Under the pieces are notes generated by a model. It did no database searches, was not told where the DNA came from, and saw nothing but the letters and a program-made list of their open reading frames with translations. Shown in pieces: positions 1-8,423 of a DNA stretch of 64,000 bases. The stretch's first letter is position 1. The number at the start of each line of letters is the position of its first letter. The stretch is from Streptomyces sp. RKAG290. Its GTDB lineage: Bacteria > Actinomycetota > Actinomycetes > Streptomycetales > Streptomycetaceae. The stretch spans positions 7,253,894 to 7,317,893 of the forward strand of contig NZ_JAJOZC010000001.1 of NCBI RefSeq assembly GCF_023701695.1. Reading direction: 5' to 3'. A program made the position numbers and the translations under genes.

Positions 1-357
1 GGACACGTGGTTCACGGTGTGCTGGGCCGTGCCCAGGACGCACACCCCGTTGCCGGCCTTCGCACACGCGTTGTCCGGCTGCGCGCCGCTCGCGCCCGGC
101 ACGATGACCGTACGGTTACCGGAGCCGCGCAGGGTCAGGCCCGGCTTGTTGATCAGTACGCTCTCGCGGTAGGTGCCGGGCCGGACCACGATGGTGTCAC
201 CGGGCCGTGCGGCGTCCACCGCTGCCTGGATCGACTGGCCCGGATGCACCACGCGGTCGCCCGGGGCGGCGGCCGATGCGGACGGCACGCTCGCGCCCAG
301 TCCGGCGGCCGAGACGGCTGCGATGCTCAGGAGGCATGTGATGTGTCGTTTCCTCAT
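1..357 (-). CDS. secreted right-handed parallel beta-helix protein, N-terminal part (runs off window)
   Basis: The reading frame starts at an ATG at 357 and leaves the window, so only about 119 residues are visible. The first 30 residues form a Sec-type signal peptide: MRKRH, then a hydrophobic stretch, then an Ala/Ser-rich cleavage region ending near ASAAA. The mature start carries the QSIQAAVDAARPGDTIVVRP motif and a following TLRG, which open many NosD-like/pectate-lyase-like beta-helix proteins. These are extracellular carbohydrate- or surface-binding proteins or polysaccharide lyases. The catalytic part lies outside the window, so no substrate can be named. Confidence 0.75.
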   Translation of the reverse strand, partial: MRKRHITCLLSIAAVSAAGLGASVPSASAAAPGDRVVHPGQSIQAAVDAARPGDTIVVRPGTYRESVLINKPGLTLRGSGNRTVIVPGASGAQPDNACAKAGNGVCVLGTAQHTVNHVS

Positions 358-518
358 GAGCCGAAGCTATGGGCGATCACCCCTCGTCGCCACGCATGGT
401 GAGCGGTTGTGCACGGGCCGTGCCCGAATGGCTTACGCCGTCGCTGCCACCCCGCGTGCGCCGTGCATGCGGGGCCGCGCACTCGGGTGATTCGACGCGG
501 CCCCGGACCGGGCCCCGC

Positions 519-2147
519 TCAGCCGTCGGCCGGGCGGACGGGCGCGACGACGGAGCGGGCCCACCGGTAGTCCGCCTTGCCGCTGGGGGAGCGCCGGATC
601 TGGGGGGTGATCACCAGGTGCCGCGGGATCTTGTAGCCGGCCAGTCGCGTCCGGCAGTGTGCCTGGACATCGTCGAGCGAGGGTGGATCGGCGCCCTCCC
701 GCAGCTGCACCACGGCGGCCACCTGGCTGCCCCAGCGGGCGTCGGGCGCACCGGCGACCAGTGCGTCGTACACGTCCGGGTGGGCCTTGAGCGCCTGCTC
801 GACCTCCTCCGGATACACCTTTTCGCCCCCGGTGTTGATGCACTGCGAGCCCCGGCCGAGCACGGTGACGATGCCCTCGGCGTCGACGGTCGCCATGTCG
901 CCGAGCAGGACCCACCGCTCCTCGCCCTTGCGGAAGAACGTCTCCGCCGTCTTGCGCGGGTCGTTGTAGTAGCCCAGCGGCACGTGGCCGCGCTGGGCGA
1001 TCCGGCCCGGCTCGCCCGGTGAGACGGGCTCGTATGTCGCCGGATCGACCACCGCCGTACGGGAGTTGACGCGGACCCGGAAGCCGTTCTCCGGCCCGGA
1101 GTCGGCTGTCGCGGTGCCGTTGAAGCCGGACTCGGAGGAGCCGAAGTTGTTCAGCAGCATCACCGTGGGCACCAGGGCCTGGAACTCCGCCCGCACCGTG
1201 TCGGACATGACCGCGCCCGAGCTGGAGACGGAGAACATCGACGAGCAGTCGGTGCCCTTCAGCGGTCCCTTCAGGGCGTCGATCAGCGGACGCAGCATCG
1301 CGTCGCCGACCAGCGACACGCTGGTGACCTTCTCCTTCTCGATCGTGCGCAGCACCTCGTGCGGGACGAACTTGCGGTGCACCACCACCCGCTGACCGAA
1401 GTTGAAGCCGATGAACGCCGTGAGCGTCGAGGTGCCGTGCATCAGCGGGGGAGTGGGGAAGAAGGTGATGCCCTCCCCGCCGGCCGCCACCCGCTCGGCC
1501 AGCTCCTGCGGGCTCTTCACCGGCTCGCCGGTGGGAGCGCCGCCGCCCAGGCCGGAGAAGAAGAGGTCCTCCTGGCGCCACATCACGCCCTTGGGCATGC
1601 CCGTGGTGCCACCCGTGTAGATGATGAACTGGTCGTCGGGCGACCGGGGCGGGAAGCCGCGCCCCGGATCACCGGCTGCCTCGGCGGCGGCGAAGGCGAC
1701 GGCTTCCGGGGCCTGCGCGCCCGTCGCGTCCTGGCCCACCCGGACGAGATGGCGCAGCCTGGGCGCCTGCGGGGCTGCGGCCGCGACGCGCTCGTCGAAC
1801 TCCGCGTCGAAGACGAGCGCCGCGAGGTCCGCGTCCCGGTAGAGGTAGACCAGTTCCTCCTCCACGTACCGGTAGTTGACGTTGACCGGGACGATGCGCG
1901 CCTTCAGGCAGGCCAGGACGGTCTGGAGGTACTCGATGCCGTTGTACAGGTGCAGGCCCAGATGCTCGCCCGCGCCGATGCCCGCCTCGATCAGGTGGTG
2001 GGCGATGCGGTTGGCGGCGGTGTCGAGCTCCGCGTAGGTGAGCCTGCGCTCGGCGCCCGTTCCGGGATGGTCGAGATAGACCAGCGCCTCGCGTTCCGGC
2101 ACAGCGTCGACCACCGATTCGAACAGGTCGGCAAGGTTGTACTCCAC
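519..2147 (-). CDS. acyl-CoA synthetase (AMP-dependent ligase, FadD type)
   Basis: This 542-residue protein has the usual length of an ANL-superfamily acyl-CoA ligase. The ATP-binding signature YTGGTTGMPKG is at residues 177-187, the late GDMATVDAEG motif is present, and the C-terminal SPSGKADY supplies the catalytic lysine. It should activate a carboxylic acid to acyl-CoA through an acyl-AMP intermediate in the cytoplasm. It is divergent from a crotonase/DUF35/thiolase run and shares a 168-bp control region with it, so it probably loads the substrate of that pathway. The form resembles the FadD enzymes of steroid or branched-acid catabolism, but the acid cannot be read from sequence. An alternative start slightly downstream is possible; the ATG at 2147 follows a good GGAGGAAC ribosome site. 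Confidence 0.93.
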   Translation of the reverse strand: MEYNLADLFESVVDAVPEREALVYLDHPGTGAERRLTYAELDTAANRIAHHLIEAGIGAGEHLGLHLYNGIEYLQTVLACLKARIVPVNVNYRYVEEELVYLYRDADLAALVFDAEFDERVAAAAPQAPRLRHLVRVGQDATGAQAPEAVAFAAAEAAGDPGRGFPPRSPDDQFIIYTGGTTGMPKGVMWRQEDLFFSGLGGGAPTGEPVKSPQELAERVAAGGEGITFFPTPPLMHGTSTLTAFIGFNFGQRVVVHRKFVPHEVLRTIEKEKVTSVSLVGDAMLRPLIDALKGPLKGTDCSSMFSVSSSGAVMSDTVRAEFQALVPTVMLLNNFGSSESGFNGTATADSGPENGFRVRVNSRTAVVDPATYEPVSPGEPGRIAQRGHVPLGYYNDPRKTAETFFRKGEERWVLLGDMATVDAEGIVTVLGRGSQCINTGGEKVYPEEVEQALKAHPDVYDALVAGAPDARWGSQVAAVVQLREGADPPSLDDVQAHCRTRLAGYKIPRHLVITPQIRRSPSGKADYRWARSVVAPVRPADG

Positions 2148-2235
2148 CGTTCCTCCTGACCCCGGTTGCTGAGTGGCGCTCGGCGGTCATTAGAGCGCCG
2201 ACCGGCACAAGTGGGAAGAGGGCCCGGCGAAGAAA

Positions 2236-2252
2236 TCTGACTGCCTGTCAGA
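2236..2252. promoter_or_regulatory. perfect 6-5-6 palindrome in the fadD/crotonase control region
   Basis: TCTGAC, five bases, then GTCAGA forms an uninterrupted inverted repeat between the two divergent genes. Its size suits a TetR or GntR dimer. No regulator gene is adjacent, so the binding protein is unknown. Confidence 0.4.
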
Positions 2253-2279
2253 AAACTATTGAACTGCCTCCCCAACTAC

Positions 2280-2293
2280 TGCAACCTGTTCTA
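2280..2293. promoter_or_regulatory. KstR-type operator candidate (TnnAACnnGTTnnA)
   Basis: The 14-mer TGCAACCTGTTCTA matches every fixed position of the published KstR motif of the mycobacterial cholesterol regulon. It sits 22 bp upstream of the crotonase start and on the shared control region with the acyl-CoA ligase. A 14-mer with eight fixed positions can occur by chance, so the support is its location in front of acyl-CoA catabolic genes. Confidence 0.4.
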
Positions 2294-2315
2294 GCCATGA
2301 GACGGGAGACAGACC

Positions 2316-3116
2316 ATGGGCGGTACGGAACACCTCACCGTGCAGCGCGAAGGCGCCACACTGGTGCTCACCTTGAACAGGCCGGAGAGCAAGAACGCGC
2401 TCTCGCTGCCGATGCTGGTCGGCCTGTACGACGGCTGGCTGGCCGCGGACGAGGACGAGGAGGTCCGCTCCGTCGTCCTCACCGGCGCAGGCGGCTGCTT
2501 CTGCGCCGGCATGGACCTCAAGGCCCTCGCGGGCGACGGCATGGAGGGCGAGCAGTACCGGGACCGGATGACGGCCGACCCCGACCTCCACTGGAAGGCC
2601 ATGCTGCGCCACCACCGGCCCCGCAAACCGGTCATCGCCGCCGTCGAGGGCCACTGCGTGGCGGGCGGCACCGAGATCCTGCAGGGCACCGACATCCGCA
2701 TCGCCGGCGAGAGCACCACCTTCGGCCTCTTCGAGGTCAGGCGCGGCCTCTTCCCCATCGGCGGCTCGACCGTACGGCTGCCCCGCCAGATCGCCCGGAC
2801 CCACGCACTCGAGATGCTGCTCACCGGCCGTCCGTACGACGCCGGGGAAGCGGCCCGGATCGGGCTGATCGGCCGAGTCGTACCCGACGGAACCGCGCTC
2901 GAAGCGGCCCTCGCGGTCGCCGAACAGATCAACGCCTGCGGTCCGCTCGCCGTCGAGGCCGTCAAGGCATCGGTCTACGAGAGCGCGGAGATGACCGAGA
3001 CCGACGGCCTCGCCGCCGAACTGAAGCGCGGCTGGCCCGTCTTCGCCACCGCCGACGCCAAGGAGGGCGCCCGCGCCTTCGCCGAGAAGCGCCCGCCCGT
3101 CTACCGGCGGGCCTGA
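2316..3116 (+). CDS. crotonase / enoyl-CoA hydratase family protein
   Basis: A 266-residue crotonase-fold enzyme of normal family length. The oxyanion-hole motifs are visible as CAGMDL near residue 66 and CVAGGTE near residue 111. The two glutamates used by enoyl-CoA hydratases appear kept, in GGTE and in the FEVRRGLFP segment. It likely hydrates, or otherwise remodels, a 2-enoyl-CoA in the cytoplasm. It is the first gene of a four-gene plus-strand run (crotonase, DUF35, two thiolase-fold proteins) and is divergent from an acyl-CoA ligase, so it should act after CoA activation. Isomerase or hydrolase activity is possible in this superfamily. The substrate is unknown. Confidence 0.9.
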   Translation: MGGTEHLTVQREGATLVLTLNRPESKNALSLPMLVGLYDGWLAADEDEEVRSVVLTGAGGCFCAGMDLKALAGDGMEGEQYRDRMTADPDLHWKAMLRHHRPRKPVIAAVEGHCVAGGTEILQGTDIRIAGESTTFGLFEVRRGLFPIGGSTVRLPRQIARTHALEMLLTGRPYDAGEAARIGLIGRVVPDGTALEAALAVAEQINACGPLAVEAVKASVYESAEMTETDGLAAELKRGWPVFATADAKEGARAFAEKRPPVYRRA

Positions 3117-3194
3117 GGGCTGTCCCGCAATCCCTGGCGGGCGTGGCTGATCCGCCCCGACCGACGAGACACCCCCCGAACCGAGGAGGCAACC

Positions 3195-4136
3195 GTGCCC
3201 GACGTCCTCAGCGCACCGCTGGTGGTCGAATTCCCCTTCACCCGGTCCCTCGGCCCGGTGCAGAGCGCCTTCCTCACCGGACTGCGCGAACGTACCGTGC
3301 TCGGCGTACGGACCGCGGACGGCAAGGTCCTGGTGCCGCCCGTCGAGTACGACCCCGTCACGGCCGAGGAGATCCACGACCTGGTCGAGGTCGCCGCCAC
3401 CGGCACGGTGACCACCTGGGCCTGGAACCCGCAGCCCCGCCGCGACCAGCCGCTGGACACCCCGTTCGCCTGGGTGCTCGTACGGCTCGACGGCGCCGAC
3501 ACCGCACTCCTGCACGTCCTGGACGCGCCAGGGCCCGAAGCCGTCCGCACCGGCATGCGGGTACGCGTCCGCTGGGCGGACACCCGCACCGGCGCCGTCA
3601 CGGACATCGCCTGCTTCGAGCCGCACGACAGCGAACCCGGCACGTCCGCGCCGCACGACGGCGAGTTCGCCGACCCCGTCACCGGCATCGTCACCCCGGC
3701 CCGCCTCGACTACACCTACACACCGGGCCGCGCGCAGAGCGCCTACCTCGAAGGCCTCGCCGGCCGGCGCACCGTCGGCGAACGCTGCCCGTCCTGCCAC
3801 AAGGTGTATGTCCCTCCCCGCGGCGCCTGCCCCACCTGCGGCGTCGCCACCACCGAACGGGTCGAGGTCGGACCGCGCGGCACGGTCACCACCTACTGCG
3901 TCGTCAACATCAAGGCGAAGAACCTCGACATCGAGGTCCCCTACGTCTACGCGCACATCGCCCTGGACGGCGCCGACCTCGCCCTGCACGCCCGGATCGG
4001 CGGCATCCCCTACGACCAGGTGCGGATGGGCCTTCGGGTCGAACCCGTATGGGCCGAGGGCAGCCGCCACCCCGACCACTACCGGCCGACCGGGGAGCCG
4101 GACGCCGACTACGACGCGTACAAGGAGCTGCTGTAG
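3195..4136 (+). CDS. duplicated OB-fold / DUF35 protein (ChsH2-like acyl-CoA partner)
   Basis: 313 residues, about twice a single DUF35 protein. Two homologous halves are seen: residues about 10-150 and 170-305 both begin with an R/Q-S-A-(F/Y)-L-x-G-L helix and end in an OB-fold beta barrel. Only the second half keeps the rubredoxin-like zinc ribbon, CPSC followed by CPTC near residues 198-216. The first half has lost its cysteines. DUF35 proteins pair with thiolase-fold Ltp proteins, as in the ChsH2-Ltp2 steroid retro-aldolase. The stop at 4134-4136 is directly followed by the ATG of the next gene at 4137, implying translational coupling. The start GTG/ATG choice follows the gagGAGGCAACC ribosome site before GTGCCC. 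Confidence 0.88.
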   Translation: MPDVLSAPLVVEFPFTRSLGPVQSAFLTGLRERTVLGVRTADGKVLVPPVEYDPVTAEEIHDLVEVAATGTVTTWAWNPQPRRDQPLDTPFAWVLVRLDGADTALLHVLDAPGPEAVRTGMRVRVRWADTRTGAVTDIACFEPHDSEPGTSAPHDGEFADPVTGIVTPARLDYTYTPGRAQSAYLEGLAGRRTVGERCPSCHKVYVPPRGACPTCGVATTERVEVGPRGTVTTYCVVNIKAKNLDIEVPYVYAHIALDGADLALHARIGGIPYDQVRMGLRVEPVWAEGSRHPDHYRPTGEPDADYDAYKELL

Positions 4137-5189
4137 ATGCGAGACGTAGCGATCGTCGCCTTCGCCCAGAGCGACCACCTGCGGCGCACCGACGAACTCT
4201 CCGAAGTCGAGATGCTGATGCCGGTGCTCCACCAGGTCCTCGACGCCACCGGCCTCAGGACCAGCGACATCGGCTTCACCTGCTCCGGCTCCAGCGACTA
4301 CCTCGCCGGCCGCGCCTTCTCCTTCACCATGGCGCTCGACGGAGTGGGTGCGCACCCGCCGATCTCCGAGTCCCATGTGGAGATGGACGGGGCCTGGGCC
4401 CTGTACGAGGCCTGGGTGAAGATCCAGACGGGCGAGGCGGACACCGCTCTCGTCTACGGATACGGGAAGTCCTCGCCCGGCCAGGTACGTGACGTCCTCA
4501 CCCGGCAGCTCGATCCGTACTACACCGCACCGCTGTGGCCCGACTCCGTCGCACTGGCCGCCCTCCAGGCCCAGGCCCTCATCGACGCGGGCGACACCGA
4601 CGAGACGGCGCTGGCCGCCATCGCCGCCCGCAGCCGCGAAGCCGCCGCGGACAACCCGCACGCCCAGCTCAGCGGCACGGTCCCGGCCGGCGACTACCTC
4701 GTGCAGCCGCTGCGTACCGGTGACTGCCCGCCCATCGGTGACGGCGCCGCCGCCGTGATCCTCGCCGCCGGGGACACCGCGCGGGCGCTGTGCGCCAGGC
4801 CGGCCTGGATCCGCGGCATCGACCACCGCATCGAGGCGCACGGCCTCGGCGTGCGCGAGCTGACGGATTCACCGTCGACCCGGCTCGCCGCCGAACGGGC
4901 CGGGGCCTTCGAACGCCCCGTCGACACGGCCGAGCTGCACGCCCCGTTCACCTCTCAGGAAGTGGTGCTGCGCAAGGCGCTCGGGCTCGACGACAGCGTC
5001 CGGGTGAACCCGTCGGGCGGCGCGCTCGCCGCCAACCCGCTGATGGCCGCCGGGCTGATCCGGCTCGGCGAGGCCGCCGCGCGCATCCACCGCGGCGAGT
5101 CCGACCGGGCACTCGCGCACGCCACGTCCGGCCCCTGCCTCCAGCAGAACCTCGTCGCCGTCCTCGAAGGGGAGAGCACTCATGCCTAA
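4137..5189 (+). CDS. thiolase-fold lipid-transfer-like protein (Ltp type), no classic nucleophile cysteine seen
   Basis: A 350-residue thiolase-superfamily protein. The C-terminal VNPSGGALAANP motif and a late GPCLQQN motif are clear. At the place where true thiolases carry a CASG nucleophile motif the sequence reads SESHVEMDGAWAL, with no cysteine. This is the pattern of Ltp-type proteins, which work as aldolases or acyl-CoA lyases and not as thiolytic enzymes. The gene abuts the preceding OB-fold gene with no spacer and overlaps the next gene by 8 bp, so the three proteins are probably made together and may form one complex. The reaction, probably C-C bond cleavage of a hydroxyacyl-CoA, is an inference. 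Confidence 0.85.
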   Translation: MRDVAIVAFAQSDHLRRTDELSEVEMLMPVLHQVLDATGLRTSDIGFTCSGSSDYLAGRAFSFTMALDGVGAHPPISESHVEMDGAWALYEAWVKIQTGEADTALVYGYGKSSPGQVRDVLTRQLDPYYTAPLWPDSVALAALQAQALIDAGDTDETALAAIAARSREAAADNPHAQLSGTVPAGDYLVQPLRTGDCPPIGDGAAAVILAAGDTARALCARPAWIRGIDHRIEAHGLGVRELTDSPSTRLAAERAGAFERPVDTAELHAPFTSQEVVLRKALGLDDSVRVNPSGGALAANPLMAAGLIRLGEAAARIHRGESDRALAHATSGPCLQQNLVAVLEGESTHA

Positions 5190-6348
5190 GGAGCCCGTGG
5201 CCGTCGTCGGCATCGGCCAGACCAAGCATGTCGCCGCCCGCCGGGACGTCTCCCTCGCGGGCCTGGTCCGCGAAGCCGCCGTGGCCGCTCTCCAGGACGC
5301 CGGGCTGACCTGGGCGGACATCGACGCCGTCGTCATCGGCAAGGCACCCGACTTCTTCGAGGGGGTGATGATGCCCGAACTGTATCTCGCCGACGCGCTC
5401 GGCGCCGTCGGCAAGCCGATGCTGCGGGTCCACACCGCGGGATCGGTCGGCGGTTCGACGGCACTGGTCGCCGCCAACCTCGTCGCCGCCCGTGTGCACC
5501 GGACCGTCCTCACCCTCGCCTTCGAGAAACAGTCGGAGTCCAACGCGATGTGGGGCCTCTCGCTGCCCATCCCGTTCCAGCAGCCGCTGCTGGCCGGCGC
5601 GGGCGGATTCTTCGCCCCGCACGTGCGCGCGTACATGAGGCGGACCGGGGCGCCCGACACGGTCGGCTCCCTCGTCGCGTACAAGGACCGGCGCAACGCG
5701 CTGAAGAATCCCTACGCACACATCCACGACCCGGACATCACCCTGGAGAAGGTCCAGGCCGCACCCATGCTCTGGGACCCGATCCGCTACTCGGAGACCT
5801 GCCCGTCCTCGGACGGGGCCTGCGCGATGATCCTCACCGACCGCACCGGCGCGGAGCGTTCACCGCACCCGCCGGCCTGGGTGCACGGCGGCGCGATGCG
5901 CAGCGAACCCACGCTCTTCGCCGGCAAGGACTTCGTCTCGCCGCAGGCCGGCAAGGACTGCGCGGCCGATGTGTACCGGCAGGCCGGGATCAGCGACCCG
6001 CGCCGCGAGATCGACGCCGTCGAGATGTACGTGCCCTTCTCCTGGTACGAACCGATGTGGCTGGAGAACCTGGGCTTCGCCGACGAGGGCGAGGGCTGGA
6101 AGCTCACCGAGGCCGGAGTCACCGAACTCGACGGCGATCTGCCGGTGAACCCCTCGGGCGGGGTGCTCTCCACCAACCCCATCGGCGCCTCCGGAATGAT
6201 CCGTTTCGCGGAAGCGGCCCTGCAGGTGAGAGGACAGGCGGGGGAGCACCAGGTGGCGGGCGCCCGGCGGGCGCTCGGCCACGCCTACGGCGGCGGGGCG
6301 CAGTTCTTCTCCATGTGGCTCGTCGGTACCGAACCGCCCACGAGCTGA
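5182..6348 (+). CDS. thiolase-fold acetyl-CoA acetyltransferase-like protein
   Basis: 388 residues, SCP2-thiolase/Ltp family, with VNPSGGVLSTNPIGASG near residue 315 and a GGGAQF motif near the C-terminus (HAYGGGAQFFSMW). The N-terminal nucleophile region reads HTAGSVGGSTAL, again lacking the family cysteine, so it may be a second lyase-like subunit. The ATG at 5182 lies inside the end of the upstream gene (8-bp overlap, with GGGGAGAGC as ribosome site), which means translational coupling. It completes the acyl-CoA island. The hydroxyacyl-CoA substrate and product are unknown. Confidence 0.87.
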   Translation: MPKEPVAVVGIGQTKHVAARRDVSLAGLVREAAVAALQDAGLTWADIDAVVIGKAPDFFEGVMMPELYLADALGAVGKPMLRVHTAGSVGGSTALVAANLVAARVHRTVLTLAFEKQSESNAMWGLSLPIPFQQPLLAGAGGFFAPHVRAYMRRTGAPDTVGSLVAYKDRRNALKNPYAHIHDPDITLEKVQAAPMLWDPIRYSETCPSSDGACAMILTDRTGAERSPHPPAWVHGGAMRSEPTLFAGKDFVSPQAGKDCAADVYRQAGISDPRREIDAVEMYVPFSWYEPMWLENLGFADEGEGWKLTEAGVTELDGDLPVNPSGGVLSTNPIGASGMIRFAEAALQVRGQAGEHQVAGARRALGHAYGGGAQFFSMWLVGTEPPTS

Positions 6349-6577
6349 GCCGCGGCAGCTCCCGGACAGGAGCCGGCAACCACTCCGCGGCCTGTTCGGG
6401 GCAGCCCCCGGGGCTCGGTCCCGGCTCCGACGACGAGTAGGAGGAGCCGAAACGGGGAGCCCCCGATGCGGCTCAGCACCGTCCGAGCCCCGGTCGCCCT
6501 CGCCGGGTCCGCCGCCCGGCCGGAGCGGCCTGCACCGTCGGCGCTTAATGGACCGCCGCGAAGTTATCGTTAGCGCT

Positions 6578-7189
6578 ATGTCCGACAGCCGTATGCCCGA
6601 CACCCGGCTCGCGCTCGACCTCGCCCTCACCGTCCGCCACGACGGCCGGGGCGGCGTCGCCGACGACCTCGACACACCGGCCGCCCTGACCCGCTGGGTC
6701 CGCGACCGGCCGGCGGTGCTGAGCCGGGTCCCGGCAGCCGAAGCCTGGACGGCCGACGCGACGGATCTCGCTGCCGTACGGTCCCTGCGCGCCGCCGCAC
6801 GGGCCCTCTTCGCACACGCCGTGCGCCCCGCCGAGCCGAGCCCCGCGGACGCCGGGCGGCTGATCCCCGTCGAGGAGGCGCTCGACCGGCTGAACGCGGC
6901 GGCGGCAGCCGTTCCCGCCGTGCCGCGCCTGGACTGGCCACGGGGCGGCGAACCCGTCGCCCGCGACCAGCCGGCCGGTGGCGCGAGCGCGGACGTGCTG
7001 CCCGCCGCGCTCGCCCGCGCCGTCATCGGATTCCTGGCCGGACCCGACCGCCCGGCCCTGCGTGCCTGCCACGCACCCCGCTGCGTGCGCTACTTCGTCA
7101 AGGAACACGCGCGCCAGGAGTGGTGCAAGCCGTCCTGCGGCAACCGGGCGCGCGTCGCCCGCCATCACGAGCGACACCGCACCTCGTAG
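6578..7189 (+). CDS. ABATE/CGNR zinc-finger transcriptional regulator
   Basis: About 203 residues from the ATG at 6578. An N-terminal alpha-helical ABATE ligand-type domain fills residues 1-145. A C-terminal CGNR treble-clef follows: C-H-A-P-R-C at the start, a FVKEHARQEWCKPSCGNRARVARH-like segment, and the family-naming CGNR tetrad itself. Such proteins are putative stress-sensing DNA-binding regulators. An earlier in-frame ATG at 6548 is possible, but the later one is preferred because homologues begin close to the LALDLALTVRHDG core. No target gene can be named; the neighbours are unrelated. Confidence 0.82.
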   Translation: MSDSRMPDTRLALDLALTVRHDGRGGVADDLDTPAALTRWVRDRPAVLSRVPAAEAWTADATDLAAVRSLRAAARALFAHAVRPAEPSPADAGRLIPVEEALDRLNAAAAAVPAVPRLDWPRGGEPVARDQPAGGASADVLPAALARAVIGFLAGPDRPALRACHAPRCVRYFVKEHARQEWCKPSCGNRARVARHHERHRTS

Positions 7190-7203
7190 GTAGCGTGGCG
7201 GGT

Positions 7204-7611
7204 GTGACCGCCGAAAAGGACCTTCGCACCCTGCTGAGCGACCTGCGCCCGGAGCTGCATCCGGGCCGCTACGTCTACGTGACCGTGCCGGACGGCGTCG
7301 TGCCGGCCGGCACTGCCCCCGTCGTCACGGTCGGTGAGGCGGAGGGGCTCACGCTGGTGCTCGCCGAGGCGGAGGCCGCGGCGGCCGGACTGGCCTACTC
7401 CTACGTGGCGGGCTGGATCACACTCCGTGTGCATTCGGCGCTGGAAGCCGTCGGCCTGACCGCCGCGGTGTCCCTCGCCCTCACCGATGCGGGCATCAGC
7501 TGCAACGTGGTGGCCGGATTCCACCACGACCACCTCTTCGTCCCGCGCGACCGGGCCGCCGAGGCCGTGGCCGTACTGCAGGCACTGGCCGCGGAGTCGG
7601 GCCCGAGCTGA
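7204..7611 (+). CDS. ACT-domain protein
   Basis: 135 residues from a GTG at 7204. It is a two-part small ACT-fold protein with the phrases PVVTVGEAEGLTLV and LALTDAGISCNVVAGFHHDHLFVP, the latter typical of ACT proteins that sense small ligands. The C-terminal helix carries RAAEAVAVLQAL. Members are annotated only as ACT-domain proteins; a ligand or enzyme partner is unknown. It starts 15 bp after the CGNR gene, so the two could be co-transcribed. The upstream ATG at 7120 lies within the CGNR gene and is unlikely. Confidence 0.8.
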   Translation: MTAEKDLRTLLSDLRPELHPGRYVYVTVPDGVVPAGTAPVVTVGEAEGLTLVLAEAEAAAAGLAYSYVAGWITLRVHSALEAVGLTAAVSLALTDAGISCNVVAGFHHDHLFVPRDRAAEAVAVLQALAAESGPS

Positions 7612-7776
7612 CAGCGCGCCGGAGGGCGGCGGCGAACCGGCCGGAGGGCGTGCGCCGGAGAACCGCGGCCCGCCCCTGGGGCGGGACTCTGCCGCAGGTG
7701 TGTGCCTCCGGCGCGCCGCCCCGGGCCGCTGCGGGCCCGGCGCCGCGAGGTGAGCCCGGCCACGTAACATGTCAGC

Positions 7777-8277
7777 ATGTCCTTCCTCCGCCGCCGTAGC
7801 GCCGCCACCCCCGCGGGCCCAGACTTCGACGTCCTGGCCATGGACCCGGGCGACTGGCCCGGCAACCTCGGCGCAGGTCTGCTGCCCGCCCCCGACGGCA
7901 GCTGTCAGGGCGTGTTTCTCCGCTACGACCTGTTCGGCGGCCGCGGCCCGGCGATGATCATCGGCAATCTGCCGGAGGGCTCGCCCGCACGCGAGACCGA
8001 AGAGGGGCAGGTCCCCTTCGAGGTGGCACAGCTGCTGCTCGCGCTGGAGAACGACGAGCCGGTCGAGGTCACCGGAACCGAGGACATGCCCGTCATGCAG
8101 GGTGACAACCTGCTGATCGTCCGCCGGGTCAAGCTCTCCGAGAGCCGCATCTCCTGCGTCCAGTTCGACCGCAGCGACGGCGTACTCGTCACCATCGCCA
8201 GCTGGGACCGGCCGATCACCGACGATCTGTACACCCTCCTGAAGCCGCTCCCCGCGGAGCTCTTCCAGCAGGGCTGA
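7777..8277 (+). CDS. conserved hypothetical protein
   Basis: A 166-residue soluble protein of a type found across Streptomyces but with no recognised domain. No signal peptide or membrane segment is visible. It has a basic N-terminus (MSFLRRRS), a mixed beta-rich middle and a conserved-looking end, SWDRPITDDLYTLLKPLPAEL. It stands alone, 165 bp after the ACT gene and 146 bp before the fucosidase. I do not recognise a function. Confidence 0.72.
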   Translation: MSFLRRRSAATPAGPDFDVLAMDPGDWPGNLGAGLLPAPDGSCQGVFLRYDLFGGRGPAMIIGNLPEGSPARETEEGQVPFEVAQLLLALENDEPVEVTGTEDMPVMQGDNLLIVRRVKLSESRISCVQFDRSDGVLVTIASWDRPITDDLYTLLKPLPAELFQQG

Positions 8278-8385
8278 GCCGGCTTCGCGACCGGGCCGCC
8301 CCGCGCAGCCGCCGCGCTGCCCGGCAGGACCACTTCCGTCCAAGCGCCCCCTGCCTTTGTGCAAGAGGTGGCTTTGTCATGCGCC

Positions 8386-8415
8386 TTGTCGGAACAGTCG
8401 TCGGACCTCTAGCGT
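8386..8415 (+). promoter_or_regulatory. sigma-70-type promoter of the GH95 gene, leaderless
   Basis: TTGTCG at 8386-8391 and TAGCGT at 8410-8415 are separated by 18 bp, a good vegetative Streptomyces promoter. The start codon at 8424 is only nine bases beyond the -10 box, so the transcript should begin at or next to the ATG and be translated without a Shine-Dalgarno site. Confidence 0.6.
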
Positions 8416-8423
8416 GATTCGGC

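Noticed and set aside
2256..4841. 861-codon open frame antisense to the crotonase, DUF35 and Ltp genes
   Set aside because: High-GC third positions keep the opposite strand open; the composition is Gly/Asp/Val-rich with no motif, while the plus strand has clear families.
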